This document shows, piece by piece, positions 49,567-58,477 of a DNA stretch of 64,000 bases. Source of the stretch: JBBRXZ01 sp038232415 (GTDB lineage Bacteria; Patescibacteriota; Saccharimonadia; Saccharimonadales; UBA4665); contig JBBSHY010000002.1 in NCBI GenBank assembly GCA_038232415.1, positions 4,173-68,172 on the forward strand. The letters run 5' to 3'. How positions within the stretch are numbered: position 1 is the stretch's first letter; each line of letters begins with the position of its first letter. The notes beneath the pieces are model-generated. The model was not told the DNA's origin, ran no database searches, and saw nothing but the letters and a program-made list of their open reading frames with translations. The position numbers were made by a program, and so were the translations under genes.

Positions 49567-49901
49567 CAATATTCATTACGACCGGTCTAATTGTTCTTGG
49601 CTTTGCCGTGGCAGTGGACTCGTACCATACTCGGGCAGTGGCAACGCCAACGACAACCCTACAGGACCGTCAGAAGCAATTATCTGATTGGCAAGCTAAT
49701 CTCAAACGGTGGGAGGCCCAAACCCCGAAAGACACTAAATCCAAGGCTGCAACCACTCAGACCGATAGTCAAGGGCAAGGTGCGGACGTACTGCCGAATA
49801 CCGGCCCTGGCCAAACTATCAGCTTGTTCGTGGGTACCACGATACTTGGCGGGCTAAGCCACTTCCTAATCAGCCGCCGCAGCCGTCACCAACGCATTTA
49901 A
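49554..49901 (+). CDS. LPxTG-type cell-wall-anchored small protein
   Basis: 115 residues. An N-terminal signal peptide (LTIFITTGLIVLGFAVAV, likely cleaved after ARAVA-like VA residues around 30), a short helical and Thr/Lys/Gln-rich stem, then LPNTG at 80-84, a hydrophobic stretch (ISLFVGTTILGGLSHFLI) and a basic end RRSRHQR. That order is the classic sortase sorting signal, so the mature protein of about 50 residues would be covalently fixed to the wall. A ribosome-binding site (AAGGAG) lies before the ATG within the upstream gene. No sortase gene is in the window. Confidence 0.85.
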   Translation: MRKLTIFITTGLIVLGFAVAVDSYHTRAVATPTTTLQDRQKQLSDWQANLKRWEAQTPKDTKSKAATTQTDSQGQGADVLPNTGPGQTISLFVGTTILGGLSHFLISRRSRHQRI

Positions 49902-49999
49902 GAGATAAGGATCATGACAGTAAGCATAACAATTATATAATACAACTTTATTTACATTCAGAATATATTGTGATAAGGTAGAATTATAAAGGAGTTATC

Positions 50000-50338
50000 A
50001 TGATTCAATATAAGATCGATACCAAGCCAGTTAACGCGGCCAATACCCACATCAAAGATATGTCCGGTGTGCTAAAAGAAATCGCCACAACCTATAAATT
50101 GCTATTGGAAGCTACTGAGGAACAGAAGGCGGCTCTCAGTTCGCCCAGTATTGACGCATTCCGCCGCGAACTCCAACAGTTACTGGGTCAGGGCGTCAGT
50201 ATGGCTCAAGTTATATCAGATTATTCAGAAAAATTAGTGGTTGTCAGCGAACAAGCCAGTAAGCATCTGACTGCTTTTGAAGAGCATTTTAGTACCGCTT
50301 TGCAAAAACATACGCAAAACAATAATCGCTTAAAGTAA
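50000..50338 (+). CDS. small all-helical protein
   Basis: 112 residues, hydrophilic with long amphipathic helices and no signal. Length and helical-hairpin profile recall WXG100-type or similar small secreted proteins, but the WXG turn is missing (the middle reads SSPSIDAF), so this is only an impression. AAGGAG lies 7 nt before the ATG. Located between the LPNTG pair and a small membrane protein. Function unknown. Confidence 0.65.
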   Translation: MIQYKIDTKPVNAANTHIKDMSGVLKEIATTYKLLLEATEEQKAALSSPSIDAFRRELQQLLGQGVSMAQVISDYSEKLVVVSEQASKHLTAFEEHFSTALQKHTQNNNRLK

Positions 50339-50379
50339 ACAATTTAGAAGTACGTCAACTGCGCGATATCGATAGCTGG

Positions 50380-50763
50380 TTATTTTGAAGTTTTTCGCCG
50401 CCGGTTTTTAGCAAGTATCTTCTCTTTATCTTTCTCGAGGTCTTTTTCGCTCTCATTTTCGGCATCCAGTAGCTCTTCGCGGTAAACGCCAAGTTTTTCC
50501 ATGATGGTATCCAATTTGATATTCAGAGCAAGAGTGTCGCGGTTTTGGGTGTTTTGGATAATAAATACCATCAAAAAAGTAACAATGGTAGTACCGGTAT
50601 TAATAACTAACTGCCAGGTGTCGGAAAAATTAAGTAAAGGTCCCGTGCACGCCCAAATAACTAGTATTAACAGGGTTATAATGAAGACCCAGGCTTTACC
50701 CAGTACGGTTGAGGTGTTAGAGGTAAATCTCGAAAAAACATCTGGTCTCTTATCTCGTTTCAT
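50380..50763 (-). CDS. low-affinity iron permease family membrane protein
   Basis: 127 residues. Two membrane helices and the family core WACTGPLLNFSDTWQLVINT followed by TTIVTFLMVFIIQNTQNRD, almost exactly the Iron_permease (PF04120-type) pattern, then the KLDTIMEKL segment. The charged tail (ESEKDLEKDKEKILAKNRRR) is lineage-specific. The family name comes from a yeast protein; transport of iron by bacterial members is not established. Confidence 0.85.
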   Translation of the reverse strand: MKRDKRPDVFSRFTSNTSTVLGKAWVFIITLLILVIWACTGPLLNFSDTWQLVINTGTTIVTFLMVFIIQNTQNRDTLALNIKLDTIMEKLGVYREELLDAENESEKDLEKDKEKILAKNRRRKTSK

Positions 50764-50886
50764 ATATCACTCCTTGGCTTATAGTTACTTTTAAATAATT
50801 ATTCACTTTTAAAAATTTATTACAACCATAAGCATTACCGGTTATATAAAATTGTCTAAGATTACAAAAACGTATAGTAGCTACTG

Positions 50887-52311
50887 CTAGAACCGATTCC
50901 ATAAGTGTTGGTTGGTAATTTCGTGGTGGTAGATTATCTCAGCTTCTTTGATAGCGTTACCGAGCTCCGAGGGACTGCGGTTGCTTGCTGTCACTTTGTA
51001 AGACAGATATTTTTGCTTGCTGGATTCACCAAGAATGCGGCCGATATAATCGCTGCCTTTGAAAATACGGATGGCATCGTTGATAGTACCTGGCAGGAAG
51101 CGCAGGCGGGGTCGTTTATTGTTGTCGGCTGCCGGTGCCGTGTCTTCAAGGCCGGTCTTTAAAATAGCCAGCAATGCCAGGTACGGATTAGTGTCCGGCG
51201 CAACCGAACGGATTTCGACGCGCGCTGTACGTTCATTAGCAAATGGAATGCGGATCATGGAGCCCCGGTCGTTGGCTGAAACTTTGATCTGGTTGGGAGC
51301 TTCAAAGTTCGGATCCAGCCGGCGATAGGCATTAACGCTCGAGTTGAACAGCAAACAGAGTTCCGGAGCGCGGTTGAGAATTCTGTCTACGAAGTCCCAG
51401 CCTATTTTGGACAAGCCGTCTTTGCCCTGACGGTCATAAAAGAGGTTTTTACCATTTTTACCTAAGGAAAAGTTGGTATGCATGCCGTTGCCATTGATGC
51501 CCTGAATGGGTTTGGGCAAAAACGTGGCCGTCATACCCATCTTCATAGCAATCTGCTGACATAGGAGTTTGTAAAGCTGGACTTGGTCGCAGGCCCGCAC
51601 AACGTCTGTGTACGAGAAATTAATCTCGAACTGCGAGGGTGCCACTTCGGGATGATCTTTTTCGCTCTTGAATCCCATAGCGCGCAACGCTTCGGCAGTA
51701 GTATCTATGAAGCGACGCAGGCTATCAAGTGGTAGCGTGTGAAAATAGCCGCCGGTTGATACGAGCTTAAAGCCGACATTGCTGTCGTAATTCTGCTCCG
51801 CGTCCACATCTTTTAACAGGAATCCTTCAATCTCGGGCGCCATATAGGCTGTAAGGTCATCTTTGGCTTTCATGGCCTGGGTATATTTTTGCAACTGGGC
51901 CCTGAAGTCTGACGCGAAAGGCGACATATCGCGGTTGCAGACATTGGCAAAAAGAATGACTTTGCCGGGGCCGGAAATATCTGACGGTAAAAACGTCATA
52001 CTCGTCCAGTCGATCTGCAAACGTAAGTCTGACTCATGGAGCTCGCTCAGCCCTTTTATGGATGAGCCGTCAAAAGACAAATTATCAAGTGAGCTTAAGA
52101 AAAATTTCTTGTCGTAGTCGAGCATATGCAGCCGGCCTTCTATATCGGAGAAGCAAACGGTAACTGCTTTGATGCGCTTCTCGCCCGTTAGGTATTTACA
52201 ATGCTCCTTTTCGGCCAGCTTTGGATCAGTCAATTGGCGGGCTTTTAAGTTCATCTCCTCAAGTATGTCGTAGGGAAGCTCTAAAAAGTTTTTAAGAGAG
52301 GTGTTGTCCAT
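50887..52311 (-). CDS. glnA: glutamine synthetase
   Basis: 474 residues, type I size. Beta-grasp start with DGSSIKGL, the ATP/glutamate site NGNGMHTNFSL, and RIPFANERTARVEIRSVAPD with NPYLALLAIL. The adenylylation Tyr loop of GlnE-controlled enzymes is not evident near the C-terminus. Makes glutamine from glutamate and ammonium, and works with glutamate dehydrogenase (17238). AAGGAG precedes the ATG, and a 170-bp leader region suggests a conventional, regulated promoter. Confidence 0.94.
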   Translation of the reverse strand: MDNTSLKNFLELPYDILEEMNLKARQLTDPKLAEKEHCKYLTGEKRIKAVTVCFSDIEGRLHMLDYDKKFFLSSLDNLSFDGSSIKGLSELHESDLRLQIDWTSMTFLPSDISGPGKVILFANVCNRDMSPFASDFRAQLQKYTQAMKAKDDLTAYMAPEIEGFLLKDVDAEQNYDSNVGFKLVSTGGYFHTLPLDSLRRFIDTTAEALRAMGFKSEKDHPEVAPSQFEINFSYTDVVRACDQVQLYKLLCQQIAMKMGMTATFLPKPIQGINGNGMHTNFSLGKNGKNLFYDRQGKDGLSKIGWDFVDRILNRAPELCLLFNSSVNAYRRLDPNFEAPNQIKVSANDRGSMIRIPFANERTARVEIRSVAPDTNPYLALLAILKTGLEDTAPAADNNKRPRLRFLPGTINDAIRIFKGSDYIGRILGESSKQKYLSYKVTASNRSPSELGNAIKEAEIIYHHEITNQHLWNRF

Positions 52312-52491
52312 ATAATAGGTGCTCCTTAATTATCTTATTGCTTTCGCTTCAAATGGTGCGGTTTCCAGCTTATCGACGTCGTCCGTGAATATAATAATCC
52401 CATTACGCTATCATAGTAAAACAACAATATAAGAAGTGCAACAAATATATTAAGTGTTAAGATAATTAGACTTATTATTAAAAAATTACAT

Positions 52492-53061
52492 CTAAAGTTT
52501 GGATACGTAAGGATTGTTAGTTATGTAAAATCGCCAGGGCACATCTTTTGCTTGGCTAATACCGACGCGGGTTGTTTGTATAATCCGCTCAGCAGGCAGT
52601 TTTCTTTGCTTAATAAGCTGTAGAGGCTGGCGATGAAGGTCGTGTCCATTTAATGCTCGATCTATAACCAAAGCTTGGCACAGTTTAGCTGGACCATTTG
52701 TCAGTTCTAGGCCGTTACGTCGATTGCGTTGAAGTGTCATATAGTCTTCGCCTTCAAGCGGCTCTACAGCCCTAATTAATACTGCTGCTCCATGTCTAGC
52801 CGGTCCTACTACAACGTTGCAGCAGTAGTGCATGCCGTAGGTAAAGTACACATATAAATAACCGGCCTTACCAAACATTACTTTCGTTCGCTGAGTCTGC
52901 CCATTATAGCTGTGACTGGCGACATCTGTCTGATCATAGGCCTCAGTTTCAACTATACGGGCGCGAAGAGTCCTGCCTTCAACCGTACGCTCTAATATGC
53001 AGCCTAAAAGCGTAGGTGCTACATCGCTTGCTGAGCCGTTCAGGAAAGTTAGTGAGTTCAT
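52492..53061 (-). CDS. 3-methyladenine DNA glycosylase (AAG/MPG family)
   Basis: 189 residues, normal length. VAPTLLGCILERTV, the catalytic Glu in RIVETEAYDQTDVASH, YLYVYFTYGMHYCCNVV and VLIRAVEPLEG are family signatures, as is LTNGPAKLCQAL near the end. It removes alkylated purines and deaminated bases from DNA in base-excision repair. Single gene. Confidence 0.94.
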   Translation of the reverse strand: MNSLTFLNGSASDVAPTLLGCILERTVEGRTLRARIVETEAYDQTDVASHSYNGQTQRTKVMFGKAGYLYVYFTYGMHYCCNVVVGPARHGAAVLIRAVEPLEGEDYMTLQRNRRNGLELTNGPAKLCQALVIDRALNGHDLHRQPLQLIKQRKLPAERIIQTTRVGISQAKDVPWRFYITNNPYVSKL

Positions 53062-53120
53062 ATATAGCCAACGGTACCTCCTTGTATAACATCTTAACAG
53101 AGACGGCAGTATTGACTGGT

Positions 53121-53150
53121 TTGACCCAAGGCACGAGAGAGGCTTATAAT
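53121..53150 (+). promoter_or_regulatory. promoter of the L,D-transpeptidase gene
   Basis: TTGACC (53121-53126), 18-nt spacer, TATAAT (53145-53150); leader of about 33 nt with AGGAG 8 nt before the ATG. Confidence 0.78.
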
Positions 53151-53189
53151 TTAGGTAAGTTACAGGCGCAATTCTGTTAGGAGTATGGC

Positions 53190-54722
53190 ATGACGAAGAG
53201 CAAGCCTAAGATTAAAGCGGGGTCAGAATTAGAAGAAGCGGAGATCAGGATAGAAACTCCTGCTGATGAAGCTGCTTCAGAGGCTGTGGTTTTATCTGAA
53301 GAGCCTAAGCTTGAAATACCGACCGAATTAGTGGAGCAGCCGTCAGAAAGACGATCGCGGCGATCGTTTAAGTTTTACGGGACTATAATAGCGGCGGTTC
53401 TGGTATTAATAACGGGCATTTGGATAGTTAGTTCGGTTTATTTGTCTAAAATAACGGTAAGCGGCAAGAGTATTCCGGCTCACTCGAGCGATAGAGTCGT
53501 AACGGACGTGTTCAGTAAGCAGTCAGCTGCCTACAAGTTAAATATTAAATATCCTGACGGCACCACTAAGAAGTATCCATTACAGAGACTTGGTTTAAAA
53601 CTGGAGCCAACGGCCTCAGTTCAGGCCACTCGTAAGCGGCAGCATTTACTGGCTAATCGTTTTGTATGGTGGCGGCCGCTCAAAGCTGCAATAGTGTTAA
53701 AGAAGAACGACACTGCTTTTAACAATTTTATTGCCACTGACATTAATGTCACTGCGCAGCCTTCAAAAGATGCCACCTTAACAATTGTGAACGGCATTAT
53801 TGTCATAACTGATGCTGTAACGGGTAAACAGTACGGACTTTCACGGCCCCAGGCGACACTGTCCGTTGCGGCCAGCAATTTGCAGCCGGAAGCAATTAAA
53901 CTACAAACCCTTACCGTGCATCCGGCCCTAACGGCCAAGGCGCTTGACGCCTACAAACCCGGCTTAGAAAAAGCCCTGAATCAGCCGGCTAGCTTAACTA
54001 TAGGCGATAAAGTGATTAAGCCTACGCCGGCAGACATTGCAACGTGGCTGGAAATTACACCGGACGATAAATCAAAAAAAGTGGACATCGCGGTTAACAG
54101 CGGTAAGGTAGTGGAGTATATAAATAAGGTAGCCAGAGCCGACATTTTTCCGGCCAGGGCCCAAGTTGAAGTTGTACAGACAGACGGCACCCACCAAGTC
54201 TTGGTGGCCGGCACAAACGGCCATGATGTTTTAAATAAGACCGCTGTTGCAACCTCCGTCTCTAACTCACTTTTAAGCGGTAGCGGTTTTAACTTTTCAC
54301 TGCCTGTTAATTATGAGCCATTTCAGACCATAATCGCCCAAAATTATGATAAGTGGATTGAGGTAGATCTAACAAATAAACGTATGTATGCCTATGAGAA
54401 ATCAAATATGGTTAAGACGGAACTGGTAACGGCCGGAGCTCCAAGTTCCCCGACTGTAACCGGCCAGTATGCCATATATTCAAAATTTGCCCAACAAGAT
54501 ATGCGCGGGAATAATGTTGACGGTAGCCGGTTCTTCCAGCCCCATGTACGCTGGATAAGCTATTTCTATAAAGACTACGCGATCCATGGCAATTACTGGC
54601 GCCCGCTAAGTTACTTCGGCGCTATCAATAGTTCGCATGGCTGTGTAAGCACGGTAGATAGCGACGCCGAATGGATGTATAGCTGGGCGCCAATTGGCAC
54701 GCCGGTAATTGTTCATACCTAG
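53190..54722 (+). CDS. L,D-transpeptidase (YkuD) with putative peptidoglycan-binding domain
   Basis: 510 residues. An acidic cytoplasmic N-terminus (~70), a membrane helix (about 66-87, IIAAVLVLITGIWIVSSVYL), about 250 residues of beta-rich repeats similar to the VanW/PG-binding_4 domain of Gram-positive relatives, and a C-terminal YkuD domain: AIHGNYWRP and SSHGCVST with the catalytic His and Cys. It should crosslink peptidoglycan stems with 3-3 links outside the membrane. Full length and under a strong promoter, so probably a main crosslinking enzyme, resistant to many beta-lactams by family knowledge. Confidence 0.92.
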   Translation: MTKSKPKIKAGSELEEAEIRIETPADEAASEAVVLSEEPKLEIPTELVEQPSERRSRRSFKFYGTIIAAVLVLITGIWIVSSVYLSKITVSGKSIPAHSSDRVVTDVFSKQSAAYKLNIKYPDGTTKKYPLQRLGLKLEPTASVQATRKRQHLLANRFVWWRPLKAAIVLKKNDTAFNNFIATDINVTAQPSKDATLTIVNGIIVITDAVTGKQYGLSRPQATLSVAASNLQPEAIKLQTLTVHPALTAKALDAYKPGLEKALNQPASLTIGDKVIKPTPADIATWLEITPDDKSKKVDIAVNSGKVVEYINKVARADIFPARAQVEVVQTDGTHQVLVAGTNGHDVLNKTAVATSVSNSLLSGSGFNFSLPVNYEPFQTIIAQNYDKWIEVDLTNKRMYAYEKSNMVKTELVTAGAPSSPTVTGQYAIYSKFAQQDMRGNNVDGSRFFQPHVRWISYFYKDYAIHGNYWRPLSYFGAINSSHGCVSTVDSDAEWMYSWAPIGTPVIVHT

Positions 54723-54736
54723 TACAGTTAACTGTA
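54723..54736. repeat. perfect 14-bp palindrome
   Basis: TACAGTTAACTGTA directly after the L,D-transpeptidase stop; no T-tract, so more likely a binding site than a terminator. Confidence 0.4.
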
Positions 54737-54769
54737 GATTACCATAAGGGTTTTCTAGGTTAACTACTA

Positions 54770-55339
54770 TTATTTTTCGTCTTCGCTGCCTTTGAGAGCG
54801 GCTTCGATAACATCGCGCGGTAATGCGGCGGCAGATAACAGGGCGTTACGCACCGTACCGACTGCTTCGCTACCTACAGAGGTGGCTGCGTCCATAGCAC
54901 CGCCCACAGCTGCTTTAACAGCTTCTGCGCTGTCAACACCGACTTCACCAGCCGACTTTACTGCTCCCTGTACCGCTGATACGGCTGCTCCGCCTATATC
55001 TCCGCCGGTATCGGCTGTGGCTTGTACTATACCTTGAGCGCCACCGCGTACTGCCGAGATAAGATCGCCGCCTACGTCACTGACACCGTTAATGATACCG
55101 CTCATTGTGTCGGTTGCTACTTCAGTAATAGAAACTCCCACCTGGCCTGCACCTTTTACCGCGCCGCTGGCAACAGAAGCCACCACCTCGATACTGGCGC
55201 CGCCAACTTCACTAGTGGCCTTTAAAGTATTTACAACTTGGTGTCTTACCGTACTTGTAAGGGCTTCTAAAATATCATCCACTCCTTGGATTGCAGCAAC
55301 TACTGCATCGGTAGTCTCGGTCACAATTTCTTTTAACAT
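54770..55339 (-). CDS. low-complexity amphipathic repeat protein
   Basis: 189 residues built almost entirely from Ala, Gly, Val, Ser, Thr and Asp/Glu, in imperfect units of about 20-25 residues that share a VG/GG turn followed by a helix (e.g. VGGASIEVVASVASGAVKG, VGGDLISAVRGGAQGIVQ, IGGAAVSAVQGAVKSAG). The units should form amphipathic helices that could lie on a membrane or form a fibre, as LEA- or phasin-like proteins do; no family assigned. Charged ends, no signal peptide. AAAGGAG precedes the ATG, so it is well translated. Confidence 0.72.
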   Translation of the reverse strand: MLKEIVTETTDAVVAAIQGVDDILEALTSTVRHQVVNTLKATSEVGGASIEVVASVASGAVKGAGQVGVSITEVATDTMSGIINGVSDVGGDLISAVRGGAQGIVQATADTGGDIGGAAVSAVQGAVKSAGEVGVDSAEAVKAAVGGAMDAATSVGSEAVGTVRNALLSAAALPRDVIEAALKGSEDEK

Positions 55340-55501
55340 GAGTCGTCTCCTTTATTTGTTACAACATTAATATTATTACACTAGCATAAATAACTTTCTG
55401 ATGTAAGTATGGCCTTAACCTAGTATAAAAGCTGCAAGCATCCATATAATTAATAGATTGTTAAAATCCAGAGCAGTTTTACTGTTATTATTTAAGTGCA
55501 T

Positions 55502-56359
55502 ATGCCCACGAAGACCTTAAAGCAACTTCTAAATCGACAGGTAAAGGCCAATAAGTATGATTTTGGCCACGTGCTTATTGTGGGCGGGTCGCCCGGTATG
55601 GTTGGCGCGCCGTTTTTGGCAGCCAGTGCAGCGCTAAGGACAGGTGCCGGGCTGGTAACGATTGCTTCCACTGCCGATGTAGTTGATAAGCTTGAAAAAA
55701 GAGTCGAAGAAATCATGACCTGCCGTATAGCCGGCAATGTATCAGAGGCACTTAAAACTCTGGTGACGTTCGTGCGCGACCGTAAAGTTTCCGTGATGGT
55801 ATTAGGTCCGGGACAAACATCAGAATCCGCAGAGCTGACTGCCGAGCTATTGAAGTGTTTAGATATTCCTATTATTGCCGATGCCGGCGCTTTTTTTGCT
55901 TTCCATGGCAAGCTGGCTTTACTCAGTCAGGTTGGAAACAGAAACAATAACGTGATTCTTACGCCGCACGCCGGTGAGTACACCAAGCTAACGGGCAGTA
56001 AACCGCCTGAAAATCTAAAGCGGCTTAAGCATGTTGTCTCAGAGTTTGTCAGAAGCCATAACATAACATTGGTATTCAAAGGCCAGCCAACACTGGTAGC
56101 CCACCCGGATGGACGCATATACCAGAATAAAACCGGTAATCCGGGTATGGCCACAGCCGGGAGCGGTGATGTACTATCAGGAATGATTGCAGGTCTGCTA
56201 GCCCAAGGTTTGGCTACAAGTGAAGCCACTGAAGCGGGAGCCTATCTTCACGGTTTGGCAGGCGACCTGGCTGCCCAGTCAAAAACCCAACCCGGTATGA
56301 TCGCTTCGGATATCATCGACTTTATACCGGCTGCTTTTCAGTCACTTGGGATACGTTAA
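55502..56359 (+). CDS. nnrD: ADP/ATP-dependent NAD(P)H-hydrate dehydratase
   Basis: 285 residues from the ATG at 55502; a GTG two codons earlier (55496) is 4 nt from TATTAT and less likely. Family motifs: FGHVLIVGGSPGMVGAPFLA, VILTPHAGEYTKL, VFKGQPTLV and NPGMATAGSGDVLSGMIAGL. It repairs hydrated NAD(P)H. Only the dehydratase half of the usual NnrE-NnrD fusion is present; no epimerase partner is seen nearby. Confidence 0.93.
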   Translation: MPTKTLKQLLNRQVKANKYDFGHVLIVGGSPGMVGAPFLAASAALRTGAGLVTIASTADVVDKLEKRVEEIMTCRIAGNVSEALKTLVTFVRDRKVSVMVLGPGQTSESAELTAELLKCLDIPIIADAGAFFAFHGKLALLSQVGNRNNNVILTPHAGEYTKLTGSKPPENLKRLKHVVSEFVRSHNITLVFKGQPTLVAHPDGRIYQNKTGNPGMATAGSGDVLSGMIAGLLAQGLATSEATEAGAYLHGLAGDLAAQSKTQPGMIASDIIDFIPAAFQSLGIR

Positions 56360-56425
56360 AAAAAATTATTTTGCTCGATTCTAGAGAAAAGTTAGCAGCA
56401 GTTTATTATTAAATATAAAAATAAT

Positions 56426-56454
56426 TTGACTTTATGAAGTATTTGAATTAACAT
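56426..56454 (+). promoter_or_regulatory. promoter of the ArsR-SRPBCC operon
   Basis: TTGACT (56426-56431), 17-nt spacer, TAACAT (56449-56454), 8 nt before the ATG; leaderless. Confidence 0.72.
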
Positions 56455-56471
56455 TCAACTAAATGGTTGAA
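56443..56471. promoter_or_regulatory. overlapping palindromes, ArsR operator candidates
   Basis: TTGAAT-TAAC-ATTCAA (56443-56458) overlaps the -10, and TTCAAC-TAAATG-GTTGAA (56454-56471) overlaps the start codon. Both suit autorepression by the ArsR-type protein encoded here. Confidence 0.6.
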
Positions 56472-56789
56472 TATACTTTATCACTAGATTCCATCTTTGG
56501 CTCGCTGGCCGATCCTACCCGCCGCGATATTTTGAACCGTGTGTCGGAGAATGAACTGTCAGTCAGTGAAATCGCCCAACCGTATGATTTCACACTGGCA
56601 GCCATTTCCAAGCACATTAAGATACTGGAGAAGGCTAAGCTGGTAATTAAACGCCGCCAAGGCAAGCAGCAGTTTGTGCAGGTTTCGCCGCTGGCCTTCA
56701 AAGATGCTACCACTTACCTGGAGAATTACCAGAAACTGTGGGATGAAAGGTTTGACGTTTTGGAAGAATATTTAAGCAAGGAGGAATAG
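56463..56789 (+). CDS. ArsR-family transcription regulator
   Basis: 108 residues, one winged-helix domain: FGSLADPTRRDILNRVSENE, LSVSEIAQPYDFTLAAISKH (recognition helix) and LVIKRRQGKQQFVQVS. Metal-binding cysteines are absent, so it is of the group that pairs with an SRPBCC gene instead of metal resistance. Its operon partner at 56833 follows the well-known ArsR-AHSA1 arrangement. It probably represses its own promoter through the palindromes over the start. Confidence 0.9.
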   Translation: MVEYTLSLDSIFGSLADPTRRDILNRVSENELSVSEIAQPYDFTLAAISKHIKILEKAKLVIKRRQGKQQFVQVSPLAFKDATTYLENYQKLWDERFDVLEEYLSKEE

Positions 56790-56832
56790 GTATGGGCGAA
56801 CATTTAATAGTAATCAATAAGGAGGACTAACT

Positions 56833-57309
56833 ATGTCTACAGACAAAACTGAAATTACTGCTTCAACGGGCGGCCGGGAAATTATAATCACCAGGGTTTT
56901 TGATGCGCCGCGCGAGAAAGTCTGGCGGGCTTACACTGACCCTGAACTTGTTATTAAATGGATGGGCCCGCGAAGGCTGACGGGGAAGATTGATGCTTGG
57001 GAATTAAAGCCGGGCGGCCGTTGGGGGTTCACTCATACCGATGCGGATGGTAACGAGTATGTATTCCACGGCTTCAACCATGAAGTTAAGACGTCTGAGC
57101 GGCTGACGAGAACTTTCGAATTCCATGGTTGGCCAGGACACGTATCGTTAGAAACGGCGCTTTTTGAAGACCAGAACGGAAAAACCAAAATTACTGCTAC
57201 CTCAGTTTTTCTAACTCCCGAAGACCGCGACGGCATGATAAAGAGTGGCATGGAAACAGGCGTTAAAGAAGGCAATGAGCGCCTGGACGAGTTGCTGAAA
57301 ACTTTATAG
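56833..57309 (+). CDS. SRPBCC (AHSA1-like) ligand-binding protein
   Basis: 158 residues, a single helix-grip domain: IIITRVFDAPREKVWRAYTD at the start, WMGPRRLTG, the FHGFNHEVKTSERLTRTFE core and TPEDRDGMIKSGMETGVKEG near the end. It likely binds a hydrophobic ligand; enzyme activity is not established for this group. It follows the ArsR gene; between them is a 12-codon frame (56792-56830) ending 2 nt before its ATG and carrying its AAGGAGG, which may couple translation. Confidence 0.88.
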   Translation: MSTDKTEITASTGGREIIITRVFDAPREKVWRAYTDPELVIKWMGPRRLTGKIDAWELKPGGRWGFTHTDADGNEYVFHGFNHEVKTSERLTRTFEFHGWPGHVSLETALFEDQNGKTKITATSVFLTPEDRDGMIKSGMETGVKEGNERLDELLKTL

Positions 57310-57377
57310 TGCGGGAAATGCCTAGTAAAAGTGAGTTGCAAAACTAACCTAAGAGTGTAAAATATACAAATAATTTA

Positions 57378-57632
57378 ATGAGGTCCGGTGTGGCTAAGAA
57401 TAAAAGTTTAGATAACGCGATTGTCGTTAAGAATTTACGGAAATCGTATAAAGACCTTAAAGTGCTGCGCGGCATTAATTTTAATGTTAAAAGGGGCACG
57501 GTGATGGCATTGCTCGGCCCCAACGGTGCCGGTAAGACTACCACTATACGAATTTTGAGTACTTTACTTTTGCCGGATGGCGGCCAGGCTCTTATTAATG
57601 GCTACGACGTAGTATGGCGGGCCGGTTGTTGA
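57378..57632 (+). pseudogene. truncated ABC-2 type transporter ATPase
   Basis: 84 codons from an ATG at 57378: IVVKNLRKSYKDLKVLRGIN, complete Walker A in GPNGAGKTTTIRIL and LLLPDGGQALINGYDVV, matching drug-export type ATPases up to about residue 80. Then homology stops (after 57618) and a stop codon follows within five codons. Signature motif, Walker B and permease are missing. It is a recent truncation by its clean sequence. On the other strand 57600-57740 there is a hydrophobic frame without start codon (GVGAFLILSYVLIS), perhaps the other edge of the deletion. Confidence 0.8.
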
Positions 57633-57852
57633 CATCGAGTATGTACTGCTTATCGGGCGATATTAATACGTACGACAGTATAAGGAATGCGCCAACTCCG
57701 ATGACGATGAATAAGCAAGTAAAGCAATTTTTATATATTTATTTCGAAAAAGCAACAAATTATTTAGAGTGTATTTCATCTTGCTTAAATATACACCAAG
57801 CAATGTATTGCTAAAAAGAGATTATCCCGCTTATTGGTTCCATAAGAATAAG

Positions 57853-58476
57853 CTAGGCTTTGCCCCCTGCGGTACGAATATTTTTGCTTATAACTTTGCC
57901 GCTAGTGGAGGTTTTGTAGACTAGCACTTCGCCGGTGCCGATCTCAAGTTCGTGAGCTTTATCATCATCGACACTTTCCAGGTATTTCATAATTGCCCGC
58001 AGTGAATTGCCATGGGCGGAAATGATTATATTTTTACCGGCTTTGAGGTCTTCCAGAATGTATTCTTTAAAGTAAGGGACAGCCCGTGTGTATACGTCTT
58101 CCAGTGTTTCACCGTTCTTTATCGGATGATCCCAGTAACGGCGTATTTTCTGAAATTCTTCCTCCCCGACTTGAGCCATCACTTCCCACTTATTTTTACC
58201 GGCATAGTCACCGTAGTCACGTTCATTTAAGGCTTCATGTTCTATAGTCTTGAGTTCTGTTTGACCCAGGGCTTGCTTAATCTCATCCAAGGTTTGCTGG
58301 GCGCGCGACAACTTGGAAGTATAAGCCTTATGAAATGTAATGTCATGCAAATGTCCAGCTGCTTTTTTGGCTTCTTGCTTACCCTTTTTGCTCAATGGCA
58401 CGTCGATCTGGCCTGTCCATAGGCCCAAGGCGTTCCACTCGGATTGGCCGTGACGGACCAGTACAAGATAGGCCAT
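57853..58476 (-). CDS. gpmA: 2,3-bisphosphoglycerate-dependent phosphoglycerate mutase
   Basis: 207 residues from the ATG at 58476, 1 nt after the eno stop codon; a longer frame to 58518 overlaps eno and is not favoured. The phosphohistidine motif VLVRHGQSEWNALGLWTGQ and second His in ISAHGNSLRA, with NERDYGDYAGKNK, identify the dPGM type. Converts 3- to 2-phosphoglycerate, directly feeding enolase. Operon eno-gpmA. Confidence 0.94.
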   Translation of the reverse strand: MAYLVLVRHGQSEWNALGLWTGQIDVPLSKKGKQEAKKAAGHLHDITFHKAYTSKLSRAQQTLDEIKQALGQTELKTIEHEALNERDYGDYAGKNKWEVMAQVGEEEFQKIRRYWDHPIKNGETLEDVYTRAVPYFKEYILEDLKAGKNIIISAHGNSLRAIMKYLESVDDDKAHELEIGTGEVLVYKTSTSGKVISKNIRTAGGKA

Positions 58477-58477
58477 T

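Noticed and set aside
57614..57814. Plus-strand frame after the truncated ABC ATPase
   Set aside because: No resemblance to a transporter permease, odd composition; likely chance.
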